The notes under the pieces are model-generated. The model was not told where the DNA came from. It saw only the letters and a program-made list of their open reading frames with translations, and made no database searches. From Actinacidiphila cocklensis (GTDB lineage: Bacteria; Actinomycetota; Actinomycetes; Streptomycetales; Streptomycetaceae), in contig NZ_CAJSLV010000125.1 of assembly GCF_907177275.1 (NCBI RefSeq), forward strand, positions 165,561-229,560: DNA of 64,000 bases, given 5' to 3'. A program made the position numbers and the translations under genes. Shown one piece after another: positions 21,108 to 29,033 of the stretch (its first letter is position 1; each line of letters starts with the position of its first letter).

Positions 21108-21776
21108 ATGGGTAAGCACCGTCGTGCCTCGAAGATGGTCCGATTCGCCACGTTTGCCGGTGTTGCCGGTACCGCCATCGCCGTACCGCTGATCGGCGCC
21201 ACGTCCTCCTCGGCCGCTTCCGTGGCCACCTGGGACGCCGTCGCCCAGTGCGAGTCCGGTGGCAACTGGTCGATCAACACCGGCAACGGCTACTACGGCG
21301 GCCTGCAGTTCTCGCAGTCCAGCTGGGAAGCGGCCGGCGGCCTGCAGTACGCCTCCCGCGCCGACCTGGCCACCAAGGACCAGCAGATCGCGATAGCCGA
21401 GAAGCTGCTCGCCCTGCAGGGTCCGGGCGCCTGGTCCTGCGCGGCGGCCGGCGGCCTGACCGCGGGCGGCCCGGCTCCCGAAATCAACCCGGGCGGCTCC
21501 TCCTCGGCAAGCACCTCCACGCCGGCCAAGGCCGCCACCCCGGCGAAGAGCACCCCGGCCAAGAGCACCGCCAAGCCGGCCAAGCACTCCGCCTCCGACT
21601 GGCAGCGGCACACCGGCCGCAAGGGCGACTACACCGTCGTCTCCGGCGACACCCTGTCGGGCATCGCCAAGAGCCACCACGTGGCGGGCGGCTGGCACAA
21701 GCTCTTCGAGCTCAACAAGGACAGCGTCAAGGACGCCAACCTGATCTACCCGGGCCAGCACCTGCACCTCGGCTGA
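21108..21776 (+). CDS. rpfA: Resuscitation-promoting factor with LysM domain, c-di-AMP-controlled
   Basis: A 222-aa secreted muralytic enzyme. The signal peptide (KMVRFATFAGVAGTAIAVPL) ends near residue 36. The Rpf domain follows (TWDAVAQCESGGNWSINTGN, catalytic Glu after Cys, then GGLQFSQSSWEAAGG), then a Ser/Thr/Lys/Pro linker and a C-terminal LysM (YTVVSGDTLSGIAKSHHVAG, ending PGQHLHLG). It is shorter in the linker than the paralogue at 19586-20575. ATG follows GAGGG by 8 bases; an in-frame GTG 15 bases earlier is less likely. The long leader holds a c-di-AMP riboswitch. Position next to eno fits streptomycete rpfA as I remember it; the symbol rests on that synteny. Confidence 0.92.
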   Translation: MGKHRRASKMVRFATFAGVAGTAIAVPLIGATSSSAASVATWDAVAQCESGGNWSINTGNGYYGGLQFSQSSWEAAGGLQYASRADLATKDQQIAIAEKLLALQGPGAWSCAAAGGLTAGGPAPEINPGGSSSASTSTPAKAATPAKSTPAKSTAKPAKHSASDWQRHTGRKGDYTVVSGDTLSGIAKSHHVAGGWHKLFELNKDSVKDANLIYPGQHLHLG

Positions 21777-21944
21777 CCGCCCGGCGGAAACCTCACCGAC
21801 CGGTCGGATACGCGGCACGCCCCCGGGCGCCGCGTGCCCGGCCGGTTTTCCGTCTCAGGGGCCGGGCCGGGAACCGGTACGGGCGCCCGAGGCGGTTAGG
21901 CTCGTCCCGGAAAAGACGAGAAGACATCATCTGAAGGAGACAAC

Positions 21945-23225
21945 GTGCCGTCCATCGACGTCGTCGTAGCCCGGGAAATCCTCGACTCGCGAGGCAACCC
22001 CACCGTCGAGGTCGAGGTCGGCCTCGATGACGGCAGCACGGGCCGCGCCGCAGTTCCGTCCGGCGCTTCCACCGGCGCCTTCGAGGCCCTCGAACTCCGC
22101 GACGGCGACAAGAACCGCTACCAGGGCAAGGGCGTCGAGAAGGCCGTCCTCGCCGTCATCGAGCAGATCGGCCCGGAGCTGGTCGGCTACGACGCCACCG
22201 AGCAGCGGCTGATCGACCAGGCGATGTTCGACCTGGACGCCACCCCCGACAAGTCCTCGCTCGGCGCCAACGCCATCCTCGGCGTGTCGCTCGCGGTCGC
22301 GCACGCCGCCTCCGAGGCCTCCGACCTCCCGCTGTTCCGCTACCTCGGCGGCCCGAACGCGCACGTGCTGCCGGTCCCGATGATGAACATCCTCAACGGC
22401 GGGTCGCACGCCGACTCCAACGTCGACATCCAGGAGTTCATGATCGCGCCGATCGGTGCGGAGTCCTTCTCCGAGGCGCTGCGCTGGGGCGCCGAGGTCT
22501 ACCACACCCTCAAGGGCGTGCTCAAGACCCGCGGCCTGTCCACGGGTCTGGGCGACGAGGGTGGTTTCGCGCCGAATCTCGGCTCCAACCGCGACGCGCT
22601 CGACCTGATCATCGAGGCGATCAAGCAGGCCGGCTACACCCCCGGCCAGGACATCGCGCTCGCCCTGGACGTGGCCGCCTCCGAGTTCTACAAGGACGGC
22701 AAGTACGAGTTCGAGGGCAAGCAGCGTTCGGCCGCGGAGATGACCGAGTACTACGAGGAACTGGTCGGCGCCTACCCGCTGGTCTCCATCGAGGACCCGC
22801 TGTTCGAGGACGACTGGTCCGGCTGGAAGGTGCTGACCGACAAGCTCGGCGGCAAGGTGCAGATCGTCGGCGACGACCTCTTCGTCACCAACCCGGAGCG
22901 CCTGCAGAAGGGCATCGACAACGCCACGGCCAACGCGCTGCTGGTGAAGGTCAACCAGATCGGCTCGCTGACCGAGACCCTGGACGCGGTCGAGCTGGCC
23001 CAGCGCAACGGCTACAAGTGCATGATGTCGCACCGCTCCGGCGAGACCGAGGACGTCACCATCGCCGACCTGGCCGTCGCCACCAACTGCGGCCAGATCA
23101 AGACCGGCGCCCCGGCCCGCTCCGAGCGTGTCGCCAAGTACAACCAGCTGCTGCGCATCGAGGAGATCCTCGACGACGCGGCCGTTTACGCCGGCCGCAG
23201 CGCCTTCCCGCGCTTCAAGGGCTGA
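21945..23225 (+). CDS. eno: Enolase
   Basis: A 426-aa glycolytic enolase converting 2-phosphoglycerate to phosphoenolpyruvate in the cytoplasm, probably as an octamer with Mg. Visible landmarks are the N-terminal AREILDSRGNPTVEVEV, the mobile loop SGASTGAFEALELRDGD, GDEGGFAPNL, the metal and catalytic region SIEDPLFEDDW and VGDDLFVTN, the catalytic Lys in LLVKVNQIGSLTET, and the signature SHRSGETEDVTIADLAVA. GTG start with a good GAAGGAG site 7 bases upstream. A TAGGCT box near 21897 is a likely -10 element. Confidence 0.98.
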   Translation: MPSIDVVVAREILDSRGNPTVEVEVGLDDGSTGRAAVPSGASTGAFEALELRDGDKNRYQGKGVEKAVLAVIEQIGPELVGYDATEQRLIDQAMFDLDATPDKSSLGANAILGVSLAVAHAASEASDLPLFRYLGGPNAHVLPVPMMNILNGGSHADSNVDIQEFMIAPIGAESFSEALRWGAEVYHTLKGVLKTRGLSTGLGDEGGFAPNLGSNRDALDLIIEAIKQAGYTPGQDIALALDVAASEFYKDGKYEFEGKQRSAAEMTEYYEELVGAYPLVSIEDPLFEDDWSGWKVLTDKLGGKVQIVGDDLFVTNPERLQKGIDNATANALLVKVNQIGSLTETLDAVELAQRNGYKCMMSHRSGETEDVTIADLAVATNCGQIKTGAPARSERVAKYNQLLRIEEILDDAAVYAGRSAFPRFKG

Positions 23226-23281
23226 CACAGCAGGGCGGTCCGCGGCACCGCCGGCAACCGCAGGGGGCCGCCTGCGCGTCC

Positions 23282-23324
23282 GTACGTCCCCGCACCCGGT
23301 TCTGTACCGCGGGCGGGGACGTAC
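23282..23324 (+). terminator. Hairpin terminator after eno
   Basis: GTACGTCCCCGC (23282-23293) pairs perfectly with GCGGGGACGTAC (23313-23324). The loop can form a further small stem. It lies about 60 bases after the eno stop. Confidence 0.6.
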
Positions 23325-23354
23325 CGGCGTACGGACAGGCGGGGCAGTATGTTC

Positions 23355-23386
23355 GTTCCGTGGGACGCACGTATGTCCCGTGGAAC
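23355..23386 (+). promoter_or_regulatory. Symmetrical hairpin/operator in the divIC leader
   Basis: GTTCCGTGGGAC pairs with GTCCCGTGGAAC (10 Watson-Crick and 2 G-U pairs) around an 8-base loop. It sits 20 bases before the divIC start and just after a possible TATGTT -10 box at 23348. It could be a binding site or an mRNA element that controls translation of the division gene. Confidence 0.4.
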
Positions 23387-23405
23387 GTACGAGGGGAGCG
23401 ACGGC

Positions 23406-23930
23406 GTGGGGTCCGACCGGTTCTCCACCGCGGCCAGGCTCAAGGCCATTGGGCAGGAGGCGCACGCACGGGTCTACCGTGCCGCCGCCTCCCGGCGCCC
23501 GGCCCGCCGCAACAAGCTCACCGGGCGGGCCGCGCTGCTCGCGCTGGTGCTCTGCTCGCTGGTGATCGCCCTCGCCTATCCGATGCGGCAGTACATTGCG
23601 CAGCGCGCCGACATCGCCGACCAGCGCCGCGAGGCGCAGCAGGCCCGGCAGAAGGTCGACGAGCTGCGCGAGCAGAAGGCCCGCTGGCAGGACCCCGAGT
23701 ACGTCCGTACCCAGGCCCGCCGGCAGCTGCACTACGTGATGCCCGGTGAGGACGGCTACTCAGTGGCACGTGCCACGCCGACCGCCGGCACGTCGGGCGC
23801 GGCGCACAAGAGCGCGGGCAGCCCGGGGGACAGCAGCGGGCAGGCGGAGGCGGCAGCCCACCGCCCCTGGTACGCGAACCTGTGGGACGGCCTGGACCAT
23901 GCCGACGCCGCCGCACCGCCACGGCGCTGA
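23406..23930 (+). CDS. divIC: Septum formation initiator, FtsB/DivIC family
   Basis: A 174-aa bitopic membrane protein of the cell-division complex. A basic cytoplasmic N-terminus of about 50 residues precedes one membrane helix (AALLALVLCSLVIALAYP, about residues 50-68). A coiled coil follows (ADIADQRREAQQARQKVDEL) and then the family signature WQDPEYVRTQARRQLHYVMPGE. The Ser/Gly/Ala-rich tail is poorly conserved in the family. GTG chosen with GGGGAG seven bases upstream; two in-frame ATGs further up lack ribosome sites. The place after eno is the usual streptomycete location of divIC. It probably pairs with FtsL and DivIB/FtsQ. Confidence 0.88.
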   Translation: MGSDRFSTAARLKAIGQEAHARVYRAAASRRPARRNKLTGRAALLALVLCSLVIALAYPMRQYIAQRADIADQRREAQQARQKVDELREQKARWQDPEYVRTQARRQLHYVMPGEDGYSVARATPTAGTSGAAHKSAGSPGDSSGQAEAAAHRPWYANLWDGLDHADAAAPPRR

Positions 23931-23984
23931 CGCCCGGGCCGGCCATGAGACGGCCGGAGACGGCCACGAGACACAGAACGGCAC

Positions 23985-24551
23985 ATGAACCCCTCCCAGC
24001 ACCCTTCCGCCCCCGCCACCCCCGCGGACGCCGCCGCCGTCAAGGCGCAGCTCGGCCGCCCGCCGCGGGGCCTGCGCGCGGTCGCGCACCGCTGCCCCTG
24101 CGGCAATCCCGACGTGGTCGAGACCCAGCCCCGGCTGGAGGACGGCACGCCCTTCCCGACGCTGTACTACCTGACGTGTCCGCGGGCCGCCTCGGCGATC
24201 GGCACGCTGGAGGCCGACGGGGTGATGAAGGACATGACCGCGCGCCTGGCCGAGGACCCGGAACTGGCCGTGGCCTACCGCGCCGCCCACGAGGACTACA
24301 TCGCCCGCCGGGACGCCATCGACGTGCTCGACGGCTTCCCCAGCGCGGGCGGCATGCCCGACCGGGTGAAGTGCCTGCACGTGCTGGTCGGCCACGCCCT
24401 GGCCGCCGGTCCCGGCGTCAACCCGCTGGGCGACGAGGCGCTGGCGATGCTGCCCGACTGGTGGGCCAAGGGGCCGTGCGTGCCGCTGCAGCAGGACGCC
24501 GCGGGCGCCGGCGGGAGCGCAGGGTCCGGCCCGGCGGAGGAGACCTCATGA
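23985..24551 (+). CDS. DUF501 domain protein
   Basis: A 188-aa cytoplasmic protein of the actinobacterial DUF501 family. Conserved features are QLGRPPRGLRAVAHRCPCG, the PTLYYLTCPRAASAIGTLE block and GMPDRVKCLHVLVGHALA. Cys residues in CPCG, LTCPR and VKCLH together with His could bind a metal. Its TGA overlaps the ATG of ppx (ATGA), so the two are translationally coupled. It regularly lies between the division gene and ppx in actinobacteria as I recall, which hints at a link with polyphosphate handling, but the function is not known. Confidence 0.88.
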   Translation: MNPSQHPSAPATPADAAAVKAQLGRPPRGLRAVAHRCPCGNPDVVETQPRLEDGTPFPTLYYLTCPRAASAIGTLEADGVMKDMTARLAEDPELAVAYRAAHEDYIARRDAIDVLDGFPSAGGMPDRVKCLHVLVGHALAAGPGVNPLGDEALAMLPDWWAKGPCVPLQQDAAGAGGSAGSGPAEETS

Positions 24552-25522
24552 CGACCCGGGTCGCCGCGATCGACTGCGGCACCAACTCGATCAGGCTGCT
24601 GGTCGCCGACGTTGACCCGGCGACCGGCAGCCTGAAGGACCTGGACCGGCGGATGCGGATCGTCCGGCTCGGCCAGGGCGTGGACCGCACCGGACGGCTG
24701 GCGCCCGAGGCGTTGGAGCGCACCTTCGCGGCCTGCCGCGAATACGCCGAGGTGATCAGGGAGTACGGCGTCCCGGCGTCCCGGGTCCGCTTCGTGGCCA
24801 CGTCCGCGTCGCGCGACGCGGAGAACCGCGACGACTTCGTGCGCGGCGTGGTGGACCTGCTGGGCGTCGAGCCGGTGGTGATCACCGGCGACCAGGAGGC
24901 GGCGCTGTCCTTCACCGGCGCCACCCGTGAACTGACCGGCGAGCACGGTCTGCTGACGCCGTATCTGGTGGTCGACATCGGCGGCGGGTCCACCGAGTTC
25001 GTGCTCGGCTCCGACACGGTGACGGCGGCGCGGTCGGTCGACGTCGGCTGCGTCAGGATGACGGAGCGTCACATCGTGCGGGACGACGGGCCGGTGGACC
25101 CGCCGACGCCGGAGATCGTCGCCGCGATGACCGCCGACATCGACGCGGCCCTTGCCGAGGCGTCGGAAACCGTGGCGATGGACCGCGCCCGCACACTCGT
25201 CGGCCTGGCCGGCTCGGTCACCACGGTCGCCGCCGTCGCGCTGGGCCTGACCGCGTACGACCCCGTGGCAATTCACCACGCCCGGATCAGCCTCGCCCAG
25301 GTCAGAGCCGTCACCGAGCGGCTTTTGGCGGCCACCCATGCCGAGCGCGCGGCCGTCCCGGTCATCCACGAGGGGCGGGTCGACGTGATCGGCGCGGGCG
25401 CCCTGGTGCTGCTGCGGATCATGGAGCGGACCGGTGCGGAGGAGGTCGTGGTGAGCGAGCACGACATCCTCGACGGCATCGCCTTCGCTGCGGCCGACGG
25501 GTCCGCGGAAAAAGCTTTGTGA
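24548..25522 (+). CDS. ppx: Exopolyphosphatase, Ppx/GppA family
   Basis: A 324-aa enzyme of the ASKHA (actin/hexokinase-like) fold that releases phosphate from polyphosphate or hydrolyses pppGpp. Phosphate loop 1 is AAIDCGTNSIRLLVAD near residue 15, the catalytic Glu region is ATSASRDAENRDDF with ITGDQEAALSF, loop 2 is VVDIGGGSTEFVLG near residue 145, and LVGLAGSVTTVAAV follows near residue 223. It is the short actinobacterial type without the C-terminal HD domain. Start overlaps the DUF501 stop. A Rex/CRP-like palindrome overlaps its stop codon, and a terminator hairpin follows 146 bases later. Confidence 0.93.
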   Translation: MTTRVAAIDCGTNSIRLLVADVDPATGSLKDLDRRMRIVRLGQGVDRTGRLAPEALERTFAACREYAEVIREYGVPASRVRFVATSASRDAENRDDFVRGVVDLLGVEPVVITGDQEAALSFTGATRELTGEHGLLTPYLVVDIGGGSTEFVLGSDTVTAARSVDVGCVRMTERHIVRDDGPVDPPTPEIVAAMTADIDAALAEASETVAMDRARTLVGLAGSVTTVAAVALGLTAYDPVAIHHARISLAQVRAVTERLLAATHAERAAVPVIHEGRVDVIGAGALVLLRIMERTGAEEVVVSEHDILDGIAFAAADGSAEKAL

Positions 25523-25534
25523 AACTCTTCACAT
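25517..25534 (+). promoter_or_regulatory. Rex-like (or CRP-like) operator overlapping the ppx stop
   Basis: TTGTGAAACTCTTCACAT matches the Rex operator pattern TTGTGAANNNNTTCACAA at 13 of 14 defined positions. It also reads TGTGA-N6-TCACA, the CRP/FNR pattern. It includes the ppx TGA. A second, weaker copy lies 250 bases downstream at the ndh promoter. Confidence 0.6.
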
Positions 25535-25667
25535 GAAGTTCCCGCTCTGCGGCCCATTTTTCCCAGGCTTGGTCCCGACGGGACCCGCAGAATCCTTGGC
25601 CGTGCTGTGTTTCAGCGGTGTGACGGGGACCCCGCCGCCCGTTGAACGCCGTACGATCCGCGCTGCT

Positions 25668-25697
25668 CAGCGCCCGGTGCAAGGGTGCCGGGCGCTG
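25668..25697 (+). terminator. Hairpin terminator between ppx and ndh
   Basis: CAGCGCCCGG and CCGGGCGCTG form a perfect 10-bp stem around a 10-base loop. It should separate the DUF501-ppx transcript from ndh. Confidence 0.6.
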
Positions 25698-25766
25698 CGT
25701 GACGGATACGGTTCACGTCGTGCCTGGTCGCGAAACCGCGCAGGGTAGCACAGGGTGTCCAGACCC

Positions 25767-25784
25767 TTGTGAAGGGGCTCACGA
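25767..25784 (+). promoter_or_regulatory. Rex-like operator at the ndh promoter
   Basis: TTGTGAAGGGGCTCACGA matches TTGTGAANNNNTTCACAA at 12 of 14 positions. The ndh -10 box is GATACT at 25806-25811 and transcription should begin at the ATG. The site is therefore centred near -42 and reaches the -35 region, where a repressor would block RNA polymerase. Rex senses the NADH/NAD ratio and represses respiratory genes in Streptomyces. Confidence 0.65.
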
Positions 25785-25817
25785 GGTACCCCCCTGAGGG
25801 TGCTGGATACTCGATGC

Positions 25818-27203
25818 ATGAGCACCACGGAGCGTCCACGGATCCTCGTAGTAGGCGGCGGTTACGTCGGCCTGTACGCGGCGCGTCGCATCATGAAGAA
25901 GATGCGGTACGGCGAGGCGACCGTCACGGTCGTCGACCCGCGCTCGTACATGACGTACCAGCCCTTCCTTCCCGAGACGGCAGCAGGCAGCATCTCCCCG
26001 CGTCACGTCGTCGTCCCGCTGCGGCGTGTGCTGCCCGGGGCCGAGGTGCTGACCGGGCGGGTCGTCGACATCGACCAGGACCGCAAGGTCGCCACGGTCG
26101 AGCCGCTGGTCGGCGAGTCCTATCAGCTTCCCTTCGACTACCTGGTGATGGCGCTCGGCGCGGTCTCCCGGACCTTCCCGATCCCCGGCCTGGCCGAGAA
26201 CGGCATCGGCATGAAGGGTGTCGAGGAGGCGATCGGCCTGCGCAACCACGTGCTGGAGCAGCTGGACAAGGCCGACTCCACGACCGACGAGGACATCCGC
26301 CGCAAGGCGCTGACCTTCGTCTTCGTCGGCGGTGGCTTCGCGGGTGCGGAGACCATCGGCGAGGTCGAGGACATGGCGCGGGACGCCGCCAAGTACTACC
26401 CGAACGTGAAGCGCGAGGACATGCGCTTCATCCTGGTCGACGCCGCGGACAAGATCCTTCCCGAGGTCGGCCCGCAGCTGGGCAAGTGGGGCCTGGAGCA
26501 CCTCCAGGAGCGCGGTATCGAGGTCTACCTCAGCACCTCGATGAAGTCCTGCGTGGACAAGCACGTGGTGCTCGCCAACGGCCTGGAGGTCGACGCCTCC
26601 ACCATCGTGTGGACCGCGGGCGTCAAGCCGAACCCGGCGCTGGCGAAGTTCGGCCTGCCGCTCGGCCCGCGCGGCCACGTGGACACCGCCCCGACGCTGC
26701 AGGTGCGCGGCACCGACTACATCTGGGCCGCGGGCGACAACGCCCAGATCCCCGACCTCGCCGCGGGCGAGGGCGCCTGGTGCCCGCCGAACGCCCAGCA
26801 CGCGCTGCGCCAGGCCAAGGTGCTCGGCGACAACGTGATCTCCGGGCTCCGCGGCTTCCCGCAGCAGGAGTACAAGCACGCGAACAAGGGCGCGGTCGCC
26901 GGGCTCGGCCTGCACAAGGGCGTCGCGATGATCGTGGTCGGCAAGGCCAGGATCAAGGTCAAGGGCCGGCTCGCCTGGTACATGCACCGCGGCTACCACG
27001 GTATGGCGGTGCCGACCTGGAACCGCAAGATCCGGGTCTTCGCGGACTGGACCCTGGGGATGTTCCTCAAGCGCGAGGTCGTCTCGCTCGGCGCCATCGA
27101 GAACCCCCGCGAGGAGTTCTACGAGGCCGCCCGCCCGGCGCCGGCTCCGGCCGTCGTCCAGCAGCCGAAGGCCGCCGAGACCGAGAAGGCCGGCGCGGCC
27201 TGA
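25818..27203 (+). CDS. ndh: Type II NADH dehydrogenase (NDH-2 family)
   Basis: A 461-aa FAD-containing, non-proton-pumping NADH:quinone oxidoreductase acting at the inner membrane face. The FAD Rossmann motif VVGGGYVGLYAARR is at residue 11, the NAD motif FVGGGFAGAETIGE near residue 165, and the second FAD motif IWAAGDNAQIPD near residue 300. The quinone-site region contains PPNAQHALRQ. The C-terminal hydrophobic and basic segment (FADWTLGMFLKREVVS) should bind the membrane. The start was taken at the second ATG of the frame because GATACT ends 6 bases before it, giving a leaderless message. Two Rex-like palindromes upstream suggest NADH-responsive repression. An unusually clean terminator follows. 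Confidence 0.93.
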   Translation: MSTTERPRILVVGGGYVGLYAARRIMKKMRYGEATVTVVDPRSYMTYQPFLPETAAGSISPRHVVVPLRRVLPGAEVLTGRVVDIDQDRKVATVEPLVGESYQLPFDYLVMALGAVSRTFPIPGLAENGIGMKGVEEAIGLRNHVLEQLDKADSTTDEDIRRKALTFVFVGGGFAGAETIGEVEDMARDAAKYYPNVKREDMRFILVDAADKILPEVGPQLGKWGLEHLQERGIEVYLSTSMKSCVDKHVVLANGLEVDASTIVWTAGVKPNPALAKFGLPLGPRGHVDTAPTLQVRGTDYIWAAGDNAQIPDLAAGEGAWCPPNAQHALRQAKVLGDNVISGLRGFPQQEYKHANKGAVAGLGLHKGVAMIVVGKARIKVKGRLAWYMHRGYHGMAVPTWNRKIRVFADWTLGMFLKREVVSLGAIENPREEFYEAARPAPAPAVVQQPKAAETEKAGAA

Positions 27204-27235
27204 TGCCGCGGGCGGCACGCGCCGCCCCCTGTACG

Positions 27236-27283
27236 ACGCCGTAAGGGCGCCCGCCATCCGTGGTGCGGGCGCCCTTACGGCGT
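27236..27283 (+). terminator. Strong hairpin terminator after ndh
   Basis: A perfect 19-bp stem (ACGCCGTAAGGGCGCCCGC and its complement) around a 10-base loop, about 30 bases after the ndh stop. It is one of the most stable hairpins in the window. Confidence 0.8.
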
Positions 27284-27380
27284 TCCGGCGCCGGGAGGCA
27301 ACCGCCGTCCGGGCGAAGTGCGTGTATCCGCAACGTAGATGTGCGGGTCAACGACGGTTTTCGGTCGTACGCTCAGAAAC

Positions 27381-28709
27381 ATGGCTGACGCGGCTCATCG
27401 CATCTTCGAACTCGCCGAACACGCCCTCTCCAGACCGTTCCCGCTGCGGGTGCGCGCCTGGGACGGCAGTGAGGCCGGGCCGTCCGGCGCACCTGTCCTG
27501 GTCTTCCACCGGCGCCGCGCCCTGCGCCGGCTCCTGTGGCGGCCCGGTGAACTGGGCCTGACCCGCGGTTGGGTGGCCGGCGACCTCGCCGTGGACGGCG
27601 ACCTCTACGACGCGCTCGACCGGCTGTCCGGGGTGCTGTGGGAGCGGGGCGAGCCGGAACCCGCGACCGCGGGCGGCGCGGTGCGGTTCGTCCGCCGCCT
27701 CGCGGACCTGCTGCGCGACCCCGGCAGCTACCGCCTCGCCCGCGAGGCCCTGGTGCTGGCAGGCCCCGGGCTGCCGCCCGCCCCGCCGCCGGAGGAAGTG
27801 CGCAGACGCAGCGGCATCGCCCACACCAAGCGCCGTGACAAGGCGGCCATCGCCCATCACTACGACGTGGGCAACGACTTCTACGCGCTGGTGCTCGGCC
27901 CGAGCATGGTGTACTCCTGCGCCGTGTGGCCCGAGAAGGACAGCACGCTCGAGGCGGCGCAATATGCCAAGCTCGACCTGGTCTGCCGCAAGCTGAGCCT
28001 GCACGAGGGGCAGCGACTGCTGGACGTCGGCTGCGGCTGGGGCTCGATGGTGCTGCACGCCGCCGAGCACTACGGCGTCCAGGCCACCGGGATCACCCTG
28101 TCCGTCGAGCAGGCCGCCTTCGCCCGCAGGCGCGTCGCGGAGGCCGGGCTGACCGGCAAGGTGGACATCAGGGTGCAGGACTACCGCGACGTCCCCGACG
28201 GCCCGTATGACGCGATCTCGTCCATCGGCATGGCCGAGCACGTCGGCAGCGAGCGGTATCTGGAGTACGCACGTACGCTGCACACCCTGCTGCGGCCCGG
28301 TGGCCGGCTGCTCAACCACCAGATCGCCCGGCGGCCGATGCGCGACGAGGAGGCGTACCGCGTCGACGAGTTCATCGACCGCTACGTCTTCCCGGACGGC
28401 GAGCTCGCCCCGGTCGGCGCGACCGTCGCCCGGCTGGAGGAGGCCGGCTTCGAGGTGCGGGACGTGGAGGCGCTGCGCGAGCACTACGCGCGCACCCTGC
28501 GGGCCTGGGTGGGCAACCTGGAGGCGCACTGGGACGAGGCCGCGCGGGCGACCACCGCCGGCAGGGCCAGGGTCTGGCAGCTGTACATGGCCGCGTCGGC
28601 GCTGTCCTTCGAGCGCAACCGGATCGGCGTCAACCAGGTGCTCGCCGTACGCACGGACACGGACGGGGCATCCGGCATGCCGCCGACCCGCAGCGGCTGG
28701 CTTTCCTAG
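27381..28709 (+). CDS. Cyclopropane-fatty-acyl-phospholipid synthase-like methyltransferase
   Basis: A 442-aa SAM-dependent enzyme of the CFA synthase/mycolic-acid methyltransferase family, which adds a methylene or methyl group to unsaturated acyl chains of membrane phospholipids. An N-terminal lipid-binding region of about 140 residues precedes the signature AHHYDVGNDFYALVLGPSMVYSCA. SAM motif I is LLDVGCGWGSMVLHAA near residue 215. Further family motifs are ISSIGMAEHVG and RPGGRLLNHQIARR. ATG start: TACGCT at 27368-27373 ends 7 bases upstream, indicating leaderless initiation. It is flanked by the ndh terminator and by a hairpin before bldA, so it is probably a single-gene unit. Confidence 0.9.
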   Translation: MADAAHRIFELAEHALSRPFPLRVRAWDGSEAGPSGAPVLVFHRRRALRRLLWRPGELGLTRGWVAGDLAVDGDLYDALDRLSGVLWERGEPEPATAGGAVRFVRRLADLLRDPGSYRLAREALVLAGPGLPPAPPPEEVRRRSGIAHTKRRDKAAIAHHYDVGNDFYALVLGPSMVYSCAVWPEKDSTLEAAQYAKLDLVCRKLSLHEGQRLLDVGCGWGSMVLHAAEHYGVQATGITLSVEQAAFARRRVAEAGLTGKVDIRVQDYRDVPDGPYDAISSIGMAEHVGSERYLEYARTLHTLLRPGGRLLNHQIARRPMRDEEAYRVDEFIDRYVFPDGELAPVGATVARLEEAGFEVRDVEALREHYARTLRAWVGNLEAHWDEAARATTAGRARVWQLYMAASALSFERNRIGVNQVLAVRTDTDGASGMPPTRSGWLS

Positions 28710-28841
28710 GACAGGTCCAGGACGCGCCACCGCACCGGCCGCCTCGGTGCGTTTGTCGTGGTTGGGGGAGCGATTTCGCGTCACTTGTGCGGGGCAACTG
28801 TGGACGCGGTGTTGACGTCCTGGGCAGCCGGACTTGTCCAA

Positions 28842-28872
28842 AGGGGCCGCTGATGTGACGTCAGCGACCCCT
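28842..28872. terminator. Hairpin between the CFA-like gene and bldA
   Basis: AGGGGCCGCTGA and TCAGCGACCCCT pair over 12 positions with one mismatch around a 7-base loop. AAAATAAG follows. It probably ends the upstream transcript. Confidence 0.55.
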
Positions 28873-28902
28873 AAAATAAGACAACATGACAACAGAGGCG
28901 CC

Positions 28903-28931
28903 CTGTTCGGACGCGCCGTCCCCGATACGCT
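28903..28931 (+). promoter_or_regulatory. bldA: Probable bldA promoter
   Basis: CTGTTC and TACGCT are separated by 17 bases. Transcription would start near 28938, about 12 bases before the mature tRNA 5' end. Confidence 0.5.
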
Positions 28932-28949
28932 TTTCTCTGCGCCCCGCCG

Positions 28950-29033
28950 GCCCGGATGGTGGAACGCAGACACGGCGAGCTTAAACCTCGCTGCCCCATA
29001 GCGGGCGTGCCGGTTCAAGTCCGGCTCCGGGCA
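28950..29033 (+). tRNA. bldA: tRNA-Leu (anticodon TAA), bldA
   Basis: The acceptor stem GCCCGGA pairs with TCCGGGC (29026-29032), followed by discriminator A. The anticodon loop is CTTAAAC with anticodon TAA at 28982-28984. There is a long class II variable arm, and the T arm contains GGTTCAAGTCC. No CCA is encoded. Anticodon UAA reads the rare codon UUA, so this is bldA, the tRNA that limits aerial growth and antibiotic production in Streptomyces because UUA occurs mostly in developmental and secondary-metabolism genes. I found no in-frame TTA in the called genes of this window. Confidence 0.93.

Noticed and set aside
25533..25748. 71-codon ORF between ppx and ndh
   Set aside because: It overlaps the Rex-like site and a terminator hairpin, has no ribosome site and its codon use is unlike the neighbours.
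28851..28866. TGACGTCA palindrome before bldA
   Set aside because: It is the loop side of the hairpin at 28842-28872; resemblance to a eukaryotic CRE site is chance.
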